From contig JBOHBN010000139.1 in NCBI GenBank assembly GCA_050698355.1, positions 1 to 31,107 on the forward strand: DNA of 31,107 nt. The letters run 5' to 3'. The DNA is from JBOHBN01 sp050698355 (GTDB lineage Bacteria > Actinomycetota > Actinomycetes > Streptosporangiales > WHST01). Every line of letters begins with the position of its first letter. The first letter of the stretch is position 1. The notes below the pieces were generated by a model, which was not told the DNA's origin, did not search any database, and was given only the letters and a program-made list of their open reading frames with translations. Below are positions 23,974 to 31,080 of the stretch, one piece after another. The position numbers and the translations under genes are program-made.

Positions 23974-24749
23974 CGGCCCTCGAACCTCGGTGTGCGCTTG
24001 TTGACGAACGCGTCGACGCCCTCGGCGAAGTCGTGGCTCGCGCGCAGCATGGCGTACGACTTGCGCTCCAGCTCGATGCCGGTGGCGAGTGGCGCGTCGG
24101 CGCCCCTGTCCAGCACCTCCTTGGCCGTACGCATGGCGAGCGGCGAGTTGGCCAGCATCTTGTCGACGAGTGCCTGCACTTCCTTCTCCAGAGCGTCCGC
24201 GTCCGGGGAGAGCGCGGAAACCAGCCCCCAGTCGAGGGCCTGCTCGCCGGTGAGCCGCTCGCCGGTGAGCACGTGGTACTTCGCGCGGGACAGGCCGATG
24301 AGGCGGGACAGCCGCTGGGTGCCGCCGCTTCCGGGGATCATGCCGAGCTTCATCTCCGGTAGCGCGAAGCGGGACCGTTCGGTGGCGAGCCTGATGTCGG
24401 TCGACAGCGCGAGCTCGAGGCCGACGCCGAAGCAGTACCCGTCGACGGCGCAGAGCACGGGTTTCGGGCTGCGCGACGCCGCGGTGATGTTGTGACCGAG
24501 GTCGGTGAAGTCGACCGGATCGACCTCCATGAAGCCGGCGATGTCACCGCCGGACGAGAAGTGCTCGCCGGCCGAGCGGATGACGACCACCTTTACGTCC
24601 GGGTCGGCGTCGATCTCGGCGAACCGATCGGCCATCACCTGCCGGGTCTCCCAGGTGATGATGCTGTAGCGCCCGTGGTCCAGGGTCAGGTTGGCAACCC
24701 GGCCGTCGTGGCTGCGCTCGAGGCGGATCTCGCCGCCGGTCAGTGGCAT
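23970..24749 (-). CDS. Enoyl-CoA hydratase/isomerase (crotonase) family protein
   Basis: A 259-aa crotonase-fold enzyme acting on an acyl-CoA. The oxyanion-hole segments are HFSSGGDIAGF and YCFGVGLELAL. Both hydratase glutamates are kept: Glu112 in GLELAL and Glu132 in LPEMKLG, 20 residues apart like Glu144/Glu164 of rat enoyl-CoA hydratase; GSGGTQRL follows. It is embedded between the CoxL and CoxM genes, which is unusual for a plain CO-dehydrogenase-like operon. It suggests a CoA-thioester substrate, for example water addition or thioester hydrolysis after ring hydroxylation, as proposed for HmfE in furoate breakdown. ATG 24749 is preceded by AAGGGA. The gene starts 43 nt after the long palindrome. 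Confidence 0.9.
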   Translation of the reverse strand: MPLTGGEIRLERSHDGRVANLTLDHGRYSIITWETRQVMADRFAEIDADPDVKVVVIRSAGEHFSSGGDIAGFMEVDPVDFTDLGHNITAASRSPKPVLCAVDGYCFGVGLELALSTDIRLATERSRFALPEMKLGMIPGSGGTQRLSRLIGLSRAKYHVLTGERLTGEQALDWGLVSALSPDADALEKEVQALVDKMLANSPLAMRTAKEVLDRGADAPLATGIELERKSYAMLRASHDFAEGVDAFVNKRTPRFEGR

Positions 24750-24792
24750 CGTCGTGGTTCCCTTCCTGGTCCTTCCTCGGGTTCCCGGTGAT

Positions 24793-24836
24793 GTGTCAGT
24801 AGCTCAGCCCGCTATAGCGTGCTGAGCTACTGACAC
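24793..24836. repeat. 44-nt palindrome, copy 1 of a dispersed repeat, at the coxL-type 3' end
   Basis: Perfect 16-bp arms (24793-24808 and 24821-24836; left arm GTGTCAGTAGCTCAGC) flank a 12-nt centre that contains the self-complementary CGCTATAGCG, so nearly the whole element can form one hairpin. The first 27 nt recur exactly at 31081-31107. Here the element overlaps the end of the molybdenum hydroxylase large-subunit gene and supplies its TGA. It is a likely terminator or attenuator between that gene and the crotonase-CoxM-CoxSG genes. Confidence 0.72.
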
Positions 24837-27231
24837 GTTTTGTAGAACCGTGCAGCATGCGGTGCAGTGCTCCGGGATGCAGCGGGAGGGCGTCGACGGT
24901 GACCCCCTGCGGGGCGAGCGCGTCGGCAACCGCGTTCGCGACGGCGACGGGGAAGCTCATCGAGCTGCCCTCCCCCACACCCTTGGCACCGAGCGCGGTC
25001 AACGGGGACGGAGTTTCCACGTGCCGGGTGACGAGCGGGAACGATGCCTCGGCCGAGGTCGGGCACAGGTAGTCCATGAAGGTGGTCGCGGTCGGCTGGC
25101 CTGTCGGGGCATAGGTCATCTCCTCGTACAGCGCACCGCCGAGGCCGTGCGCGAGCGCGCCGTGCACCTGGCCCTCGAAGAGCGTCGGGTTCAGGACCGT
25201 GCCGGCGTCGTGCACGGTGGTGACGTTCTCGAACGTCAGCTCGAGCGTCACCGGGTCGATCCGGCAGGCGACGACCTCGGCGACGAACCCGTAGCAAAGG
25301 CTGGAGTTGATCTGGTCGGTACGCGACGCCGCCTTCGACTGCGGCGGGGTGAACGCCGCCTCCTCATACGTACGTGCGTCCACGGTCTCGGGCAGCGCGC
25401 CTGGATCCCAGTGCAGCAGACCGGTCGCGTGTCGGAAGGCGACCGACCGTTCGGGATCCGCGGCGACGCGTACGGTCCCGTCCCCGAGCTCCAAGTCATC
25501 CGCCGGCGCCTGCAACAGCACGGACCCGGCCCTCTTGATGGTCGCCGCCAGGCGGTCGGTGGCCTCGACGAGCGCGCTGGTGAGCAATGGGGAGAACCGC
25601 GACGAGTAACTGCCCGTCGTGATCGTCCAGGGGGTGGAGGTCGTGTCCATCGTGACCCGCGGGTGCACCTGTTCGACCGGCAGTCCTAGTCGTTGCGCGA
25701 CGATCTGGCGCGCGACGGTCGCGTGCCCCTGTCCCTGCGGCACGGTGCCGAGCAGCACGCGTACCTGGCCCTGCGGGTCGACCGCCACCCGTACGTGTTC
25801 GGTCGATCCGGACTTGTCGCGGCCACGATTGTGCACCGGCGTCGCCAGTCCCACATAGCCGATGTTGGTCGCGGACGGGTCGACGATCGTGGCGAGACCG
25901 ATGCCGAAAAGCTCGCCGTTCTCGCGGGCCATCTGCTGTTCCACGCGCAACTTGTCGTAGTTGGCCGACTCGAGGGCCGTGGCGAGCGCGGTTTGGTAGT
26001 CGCCGGAGTCGTAGATGCCGCCGCTCGGAGTGGCGTAAGGAAACGCGTCCGCGCCGATGAGGTTGGCCCGGCGCACGTCGACCGGGTCGCGCCCCACCTC
26101 ACACGCGATGTCGTCCACGAGGCGCTCCAGGCCGAAGTACAGCTGCTGGCCACCGAACCCGCGGTTGAGGCCGGTGGGCGCCTTGTTGGTGACGACGCCG
26201 CGAGCCCTGATCTCGACCCGGTCGATGGCGTACGCGCCGGTGATGTTGCCGAAACAGCGGTACAGCGTGCTCGGCTCCGGCGGACGCAGGTATGCGCCGA
26301 CGTTCTCCACGAGGTCCACACGCAGTGCGGCGATGACGCCCTCGTCGTCGATGGCGGCGTCGAACGTCATCTCCCGGTCCGAGCCTGCAGAGCTCGCCAC
26401 CAGGTGCTCCAGCCGGTCCTCGGTCCAGCGAACCGGTCGGCCGGCGTACTTGCTGGCCAGCGCGATCAGCGCGACGTACGGGTAGATCGCGGCCTTGATG
26501 CCGAAGCTGCCGCCGATATCGGCCGGGACGATCAGCCGCAGACTTGAGACCGCGATGCCCAGCGCACTGGCCACGACCTGGACCATCGAGAACGGGCCGT
26601 GAAAGTTCGACCAGGCCGTTACTTCCGGCCCGTCCGCGGTTTCTGCCCAGTCCGCGAGCACGCAGTAGCACTCCATCGGAGTGGACGAGTAGCGCGGGAA
26701 CGAGTAGCTGCGCCTGACGGTGCGGGCCGCGGCGTCGAAGGCGGCGTCCACCTCGCCGAAGGTGAAGGTGCGGTCGGTGCCGACGTTGCCGCCTGCCTCG
26801 TCGTGCAGCACCGGTGCGTCGTCGCGGATGGCGTCGTACGTCGACACCACGGCGTCGAGCGGTTCGTACTCGATGTCGACCAGCTCCGCCGCGTCCTCGG
26901 CGACGTAGCGGTCGCCGGCCACGACGACCGCGACCGGCTCGCCGACGTAGCGCGCCTTGTCGACCGCGGTCGGGTAGTACGGCATCGGTGTCTTCACCGA
27001 CAGGGGGAACGGCCGCAGCGACTCGCGCACCTCCTCCGGCCCGATGACCGCGGCGACACCGGGATGCTGCCGGGCGCGCTCCAGGCCCGCGCGGACGATG
27101 CGGGCGTGCGGGTGCGGGCTGCGGACGATCGCAGCGGCGAGCGTGCCCGGGAGCGGGTCGATGTCGTCCAGGAACCTGCCCTGCCCGGTGAGCAGCGCGG
27201 CGTCCTCGACACGGCTCAGCTCCTCGCTCAC
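24796..27231 (-). CDS. Molybdopterin-binding large subunit of xanthine dehydrogenase/CoxL-family hydroxylase
   Basis: Catalytic subunit, 811 aa, holding the Mo-cytosine/pterin cofactor and hydroxylating a carbon next to a heteroatom or carbonyl with water as oxygen donor. Moco motif GGSFGIK is at residues 240-246, and catalytic Glu754 lies in GAKGVGEGSSM. The active-site loop reads PTGLNRGFGGQQ (352-363), neither the AYRCSFR of form I CO dehydrogenase nor the AYRGAGR of form II, so CO is not the substrate. The GTG start 27231 overlaps the ligase stop. The last 12-13 residues, after LHRMLHGST, are encoded by the palindromic repeat and look like an acquired tail. In context, the furoyl-CoA dehydrogenase large subunit (HmfA role) is the best guess. 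Confidence 0.9.
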   Translation of the reverse strand: MSEELSRVEDAALLTGQGRFLDDIDPLPGTLAAAIVRSPHPHARIVRAGLERARQHPGVAAVIGPEEVRESLRPFPLSVKTPMPYYPTAVDKARYVGEPVAVVVAGDRYVAEDAAELVDIEYEPLDAVVSTYDAIRDDAPVLHDEAGGNVGTDRTFTFGEVDAAFDAAARTVRRSYSFPRYSSTPMECYCVLADWAETADGPEVTAWSNFHGPFSMVQVVASALGIAVSSLRLIVPADIGGSFGIKAAIYPYVALIALASKYAGRPVRWTEDRLEHLVASSAGSDREMTFDAAIDDEGVIAALRVDLVENVGAYLRPPEPSTLYRCFGNITGAYAIDRVEIRARGVVTNKAPTGLNRGFGGQQLYFGLERLVDDIACEVGRDPVDVRRANLIGADAFPYATPSGGIYDSGDYQTALATALESANYDKLRVEQQMARENGELFGIGLATIVDPSATNIGYVGLATPVHNRGRDKSGSTEHVRVAVDPQGQVRVLLGTVPQGQGHATVARQIVAQRLGLPVEQVHPRVTMDTTSTPWTITTGSYSSRFSPLLTSALVEATDRLAATIKRAGSVLLQAPADDLELGDGTVRVAADPERSVAFRHATGLLHWDPGALPETVDARTYEEAAFTPPQSKAASRTDQINSSLCYGFVAEVVACRIDPVTLELTFENVTTVHDAGTVLNPTLFEGQVHGALAHGLGGALYEEMTYAPTGQPTATTFMDYLCPTSAEASFPLVTRHVETPSPLTALGAKGVGEGSSMSFPVAVANAVADALAPQGVTVDALPLHPGALHRMLHGSTKRVSSSARYSGLSY

Positions 27232-28760
27232 CGGTTCACCGCCGGCAACCCATCGGAGTCGGCCCGTACGACGCACTCGCCGGCAACGAGGCGCCGGCGC
27301 AGGATCTTGCCGACGGCCGAGGTCGGGATAGCGTCTACGGCGATGTAACGCTTGGGCCGCTTCAGCGCGGCCAGGCCGGAGTCCTGGCGTACCCATGACT
27401 CGACCCGCGCGAGCGCCGCGTCAGCGTCGCCGGAGGGAACGAAGAACGCGGTCACCGCCGAGCCCCACTTGTCGTCGGGCGTGCCGGCCACGACTACCTG
27501 CTCGACGAACGGGCAGCGGGCCAGCGTGCGCTCGATCTCCTCCGGGTAGAGGTTCTCGCCACCAGAGTTGATCATGTCATCCACGCGGCCGGAGACCCAC
27601 AGGTCGCCGTCGCCGTCCTCGGTCGCGAGGTCGCCGGTGAAGTACCAGCCGTCGCGGATCGCCTTGGCGTTGGCGTCCAGTCGCTGCCAGTACCCGGTGA
27701 ACGCCTCGGGACTGGCCATGCTCACGATGACCTGCCCCTGCTCACCGGGCCCCACAACCGCGTCCGGATGCGCGCCCGGGTCGGGGTCGACGAGGCGCAC
27801 GCGCGAGAACACGCCCGCGCGCCCGGCGCACCCGGGCTTGCTGGCGCAGTCCGGTCCGATCGTGAAGGTGTAGATCTCGGTGCTGCCGAAGTGGTTGACG
27901 AAGCGTTCGGGAGCGAGCGCCTCGGTGAGCCCCTCGACGAGCGTCGGTGTCATCGCGGCGCCCGCGTACGCGAGGCGGCGTACGGACCGCATCCGCGCGT
28001 GGTCTCCGGCCTGCAGCAGCGACCAGAAGATGGTAGGCACCAGGTACAGCGTGTCGACCCGCTCGGTAGCGATGAGCTCCAGCGACTCCTCGACCTCGAA
28101 CCTCGCCTGCGGCACCCACGTGCCCGCGTTGATGATACTCGCGAGCAGGCTGCGCAAGCCCATCGTGTGGAACATCGGCATGACACCGAGGCTGACCGCG
28201 CCCAGGGGCTGGCCGGTCTGGATCAGGTGCGCGGTGGCCGCGGCGTGCTCTGCGCGGTGCGTGCGCGGGACGCCCTTGGGCTTCCCGGTCGTACCGGATG
28301 TGTACAGCATGACGCTGGTGTCGTCCTCGCACGGACCGTCGGGCAGCGCGGCGTTCGGGGTACGGGCAGCGAGGTCGTCGACGTGCACGACGGCGATGTC
28401 GGCTTCGACTTGGCGACGGGCGTCGTCGATGGCGCCGGCCATCGCGTCGTCCACCACGACGACCGTAGGCGTCGCGTCGGTGAGGCAGTAGGCGAGCTCG
28501 TCGACGCCGAACCGGGTCGACAGCGGCACCGAAACCAGCGCCGCCTTCTGCGCGGCGAGATGCAGCGACGCCAGCGGTTCTCCACCCTGCAGCGCCAGCA
28601 CGACGCGCGCCCGCGGCACTGCACCGCGCCCGGCGAGCGCGCGTGCGAGATGGTCGGTACGGGCATCCCACTCGGCGTACGTCAGGGGCGACGGGCCGCC
28701 GACGGCACGGCGGTTCGGGTACCGCTCCGCCGCCCACCTGAACGCTGTGGCGATGTCCAC
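27228..28760 (-). CDS. Acyl-CoA ligase (AMP-binding), probable aromatic/furan acid-CoA ligase
   Basis: ANL-superfamily enzyme, 510 aa, forming an acyl-adenylate and then a CoA thioester. The P-loop YTSGTTGKPKG is at 153-163. HFGSTEIYTF is the A5-type motif; this motif often has this form in benzoate/halobenzoate ligases. GWYFTGD and the hinge VSGRVDDMINSGGENLYP follow, with the C-terminal catalytic Lys485 in SAVGKILR. The GTG start 28760 has GGAG 6 nt upstream. It is first in the leftward operon, divergent from padR, and overlaps the CoxL-type start, so the CoA thioester is likely made before Mo-dependent hydroxylation. This is the HmfD role in the furoate pathway, but benzoate or nicotinate analogues are possible. 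Confidence 0.9.
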   Translation of the reverse strand: MDIATAFRWAAERYPNRRAVGGPSPLTYAEWDARTDHLARALAGRGAVPRARVVLALQGGEPLASLHLAAQKAALVSVPLSTRFGVDELAYCLTDATPTVVVVDDAMAGAIDDARRQVEADIAVVHVDDLAARTPNAALPDGPCEDDTSVMLYTSGTTGKPKGVPRTHRAEHAAATAHLIQTGQPLGAVSLGVMPMFHTMGLRSLLASIINAGTWVPQARFEVEESLELIATERVDTLYLVPTIFWSLLQAGDHARMRSVRRLAYAGAAMTPTLVEGLTEALAPERFVNHFGSTEIYTFTIGPDCASKPGCAGRAGVFSRVRLVDPDPGAHPDAVVGPGEQGQVIVSMASPEAFTGYWQRLDANAKAIRDGWYFTGDLATEDGDGDLWVSGRVDDMINSGGENLYPEEIERTLARCPFVEQVVVAGTPDDKWGSAVTAFFVPSGDADAALARVESWVRQDSGLAALKRPKRYIAVDAIPTSAVGKILRRRLVAGECVVRADSDGLPAVNR

Positions 28761-28830
28761 CCGGGTCTCCTATAGGATGTCTCATACCGTCCGGAACGGA
28801 TGGAAGCATTTCTACGATACGGTTCGGAGC
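28761..28830. promoter_or_regulatory. Divergent promoter region between ligase operon and padR
   Basis: A 70-nt AT-richer gap. It contains the short dyad CCGT-CCGGA-ACGG (28787-28799) and a related ACGGTTCGG just before the padR start, possible PadR binding half-sites. No convincing -35/-10 pair can be chosen by eye in either direction. Confidence 0.4.
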
Positions 28831-29403
28831 ATGTCAACACCGAGGCTGAGTCCGACCTCGTACGTGGTGCTCGGGATGGTGGCGCTACGCGGTCCGAGCA
28901 CCTCGTATGACTTGAAGCGCGCGGTCGCGCACTCGGTCGGTTACTTCTGGCCGTTCCCGCACGCGCAGCTGTACTCCGAGCCGAAGCGCCTCGTCGACGC
29001 GGGTCTGCTGGACTGCGCGGTCGAAGCGGGCGGCCGCCGCCGCCGCACGTACACCATCACGAAAACCGGCACCAAGGAGCTCAGTGCCTGGCTCGCCGAG
29101 CCGACGAACGAGCAGATGCAGGTGCGCGACATCGCCGAGATGAAGCTGTTCTTCGGGGAGCTGGCCGAGCCGGAGGACCGGCTGACCCTGGCCCGCCAGC
29201 AGGTCGCCCAGCACGAGCGGCGCATCGACACCTACGAGGCGATGCAGGAGCGGTTCGGCGAGCGCGAGGACGTCGCGTACCGGATGGTGCCGCTGCGGCT
29301 CGGCCTCGAGCTGGAGTACGCGGCGCTTCGGTTCTGGCAGCGTTACGAACACGAGCAGGAGCAGGCGGGACACGTGAAGCGCAGGAAGCGGAGACGCCGA
29401 TGA
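28831..29403 (+). CDS. PadR-family transcriptional regulator
   Basis: A 190-aa regulator. The N-terminal PadR winged helix covers about residues 5-85 (SYVVLGMVALRGPSTSYDLKRAV and the wing GGRRRRTYTITKTGTKEL). It is followed by the Vir-like C-terminal domain with a long helix (LARQQVAQHERRIDTYEAM) used for dimerisation. PadR proteins typically repress phenolic-acid or efflux genes and release DNA on ligand binding; here the ligand could be the acid substrate or its CoA ester. ATG 28831 is chosen as the first Met at the domain boundary, with GGAG almost adjacent. The ending is strongly basic (KRRKRRRR). The stop overlaps the VOC gene start. Confidence 0.88.
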   Translation: MSTPRLSPTSYVVLGMVALRGPSTSYDLKRAVAHSVGYFWPFPHAQLYSEPKRLVDAGLLDCAVEAGGRRRRTYTITKTGTKELSAWLAEPTNEQMQVRDIAEMKLFFGELAEPEDRLTLARQQVAQHERRIDTYEAMQERFGEREDVAYRMVPLRLGLELEYAALRFWQRYEHEQEQAGHVKRRKRRRR

Positions 29404-30026
29404 CCGAACCGTCGCTCGACCACGTCGTCGTCGCGGCACCCGATGTCGACCACCTGGTCCGGTCGTTCCACGACCGCACCGGCGTCGAGCCGGTGCTCGG
29501 CGGCAGACACGAGTCGCGCGGCACCCGCAACCATCTCGTGTCGCTCGGCGACATGGCGTACCTGGAGCTGATCGGCCCCGACGACCCGAACGCTCCCGGT
29601 CCCCTGCCGTCGATCTTCGGCATCGACCGGCTCGCCGAGCCGCGGGTGGCGGCGTGGAAGGTGCGCAACGGTGACATCGAGGCAACCGTGGCGGGTGCAC
29701 GGTCTCGCGGCTACGACCCGGGCGACGTCGGTCCGCTGTCTCGGCGTACGCCGGACGGTACGCTGCTGGAGTGGCGGCTGACGCAGGGCCCGCCCACCGA
29801 CTACGACGGGCTCGTACCCGGGCTCATCGACTGGCAGGACAGCCCGCACCCGACCTCCGCGGGCCTGCCCGAAGTGCGGCTGATCGCGCTGGCCGGACAG
29901 CATCCGGAGCCCGACGCCGTACGCAAGGCGCTCGACGCGCTCGGCGTCGAGCTGGACGTGCGGCCGGGCGACGCCGGCCTCGACGTCACGCTCGACACGC
30001 CGAACGGCGAGGTCCACCTCCGCTGA
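29400..30026 (+). CDS. VOC-superfamily (glyoxalase-like domain) protein
   Basis: A 208-aa protein with a glyoxalase-like domain: LDHVVVAAPDVDHLVRSFHDRTGV at the N-terminus with His8 as the usual first metal ligand, RNHLVSLGDMAYLELIGP with a central Glu, and a duplicated beta-alpha-beta pattern ending DVTLDTPNGEVHLR. It resembles uncharacterised actinobacterial VOC proteins of the Glyoxalase_3 type. It may be a lyase, isomerase, dioxygenase or binding protein. Translation is coupled to padR by an ATGA overlap, and the LLM oxidoreductase follows 40 nt later. Confidence 0.78.
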   Translation: MTEPSLDHVVVAAPDVDHLVRSFHDRTGVEPVLGGRHESRGTRNHLVSLGDMAYLELIGPDDPNAPGPLPSIFGIDRLAEPRVAAWKVRNGDIEATVAGARSRGYDPGDVGPLSRRTPDGTLLEWRLTQGPPTDYDGLVPGLIDWQDSPHPTSAGLPEVRLIALAGQHPEPDAVRKALDALGVELDVRPGDAGLDVTLDTPNGEVHLR

Positions 30027-30066
30027 CCACCACCCCCGGCATATGCCAACAAGGAAGGGAACCCGC

Positions 30067-31047
30067 ATGCCGTTGCCCCGCCAGCTCGGCCTCACCCTGC
30101 CGCAACGCGGCATCTTCTTCGACATCCTCACCGTTCCCGAGCTCGTCGAGACCGGGCACTACGCGGACGAGACGGGAGCCTTCGACTTCCTGTGGATCGG
30201 CGACAGCCTGCTCGCCAAGCCACGCCCGGAATCCATCGCGTTGCTCGGCTCACTCGCGGCGGTCACCAACCACGTACGGCTGGCGGTGGGCTGCATGGCG
30301 AGCTTCCCGGTCCGCGACCCGATCCTGCTCGCCGACCAGTGGGCGACGCTCGACCAGATCTCCGGCGGACGCATGCTGCTCGCGGTCTGCACCGGCCTGG
30401 TGAAGGCGCGTGACGCCTCGGCCAAGGAGGGCGCGCTGTACGGCGTCACCGACGCGTCGCGCGCCGGACGCCTCGCCGAGTACATGGGCATCCTCAGGCA
30501 GCTGTGGACCGAGGACAACGTGACCTTCGACGGCAAGTACCTCAGCTTCCAAGACGTCACCCTCGACCCCAAGCCGGTGCAGCAGCCGCCACCCATCTAC
30601 ATCGCGTCCAACCCGGACCCGAAGGTGAAGGCGGAGCGCGCGCTGCGCCGCGTCGCGCGGCTGGCCGACGGCTGGATGACGACGCGCAAGAGTCCCGAGC
30701 ACCTCACCGTCAACGGCGGGGCGATCAAGCAGTACCTGGTCGAGGAGGGCCGAGACCCGGAGAGCTTCCCGTTCTCGGCGTACCACAACGTCAACCTCAC
30801 ACCGGACCGCGAGGAAGCGTACGACGAGAGCTACCGGTTCCTGCAGGAGTACTACGGTCCGGTGTACAGCAGGGAGGACACCCGGCACTGGACGGCCGCC
30901 GGGAACGTCGACGAGGTGACCCGCGACCTGCGGCAGCTCTTCGACGAGGGCGCGACCGACGTGACCGTGCGCATCACCTCCTGGGACTGGCGCCGCCAGC
31001 TGCGCACCCTCGTCGACGAGGTGGTGCCCGCCGTCCGCGAGCCTTGA
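30067..31047 (+). CDS. Luciferase-like monooxygenase / F420-dependent oxidoreductase (LLM family)
   Basis: A 326-aa flavin- or F420-dependent TIM-barrel oxidoreductase. Family features are FDFLWIGDSLLAKPRPESIALL, VRLAVGCMASFPVRDPILLADQWATLDQISGGRMLLAVCTG, the central LWTEDNVTFDGKYLSFQDV and the PPPIYIAS strand. ATG 30067 is chosen because AAGGAAGGG lies 8 nt upstream; the ATG at 30043 has no Shine-Dalgarno sequence and precedes the conserved start. F420 or FMN cannot be told apart from the sequence alone. It is in the padR-VOC unit opposite the ligase operon and may carry out a ring-oxygenating or reducing step for a related substrate. Confidence 0.87.
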   Translation: MPLPRQLGLTLPQRGIFFDILTVPELVETGHYADETGAFDFLWIGDSLLAKPRPESIALLGSLAAVTNHVRLAVGCMASFPVRDPILLADQWATLDQISGGRMLLAVCTGLVKARDASAKEGALYGVTDASRAGRLAEYMGILRQLWTEDNVTFDGKYLSFQDVTLDPKPVQQPPPIYIASNPDPKVKAERALRRVARLADGWMTTRKSPEHLTVNGGAIKQYLVEEGRDPESFPFSAYHNVNLTPDREEAYDESYRFLQEYYGPVYSREDTRHWTAAGNVDEVTRDLRQLFDEGATDVTVRITSWDWRRQLRTLVDEVVPAVREP

Positions 31048-31080
31048 CCCGTCCCCGCAAGTCTCAGTGTTCCCCGTAAC

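Noticed and set aside
21842..27231. Aerobic carbon monoxide dehydrogenase operon
   Set aside because: The large subunit lacks the AYRCSFR loop of form I CODH, and the genes are interleaved with a CoA ligase and a crotonase, so CO oxidation is unlikely.
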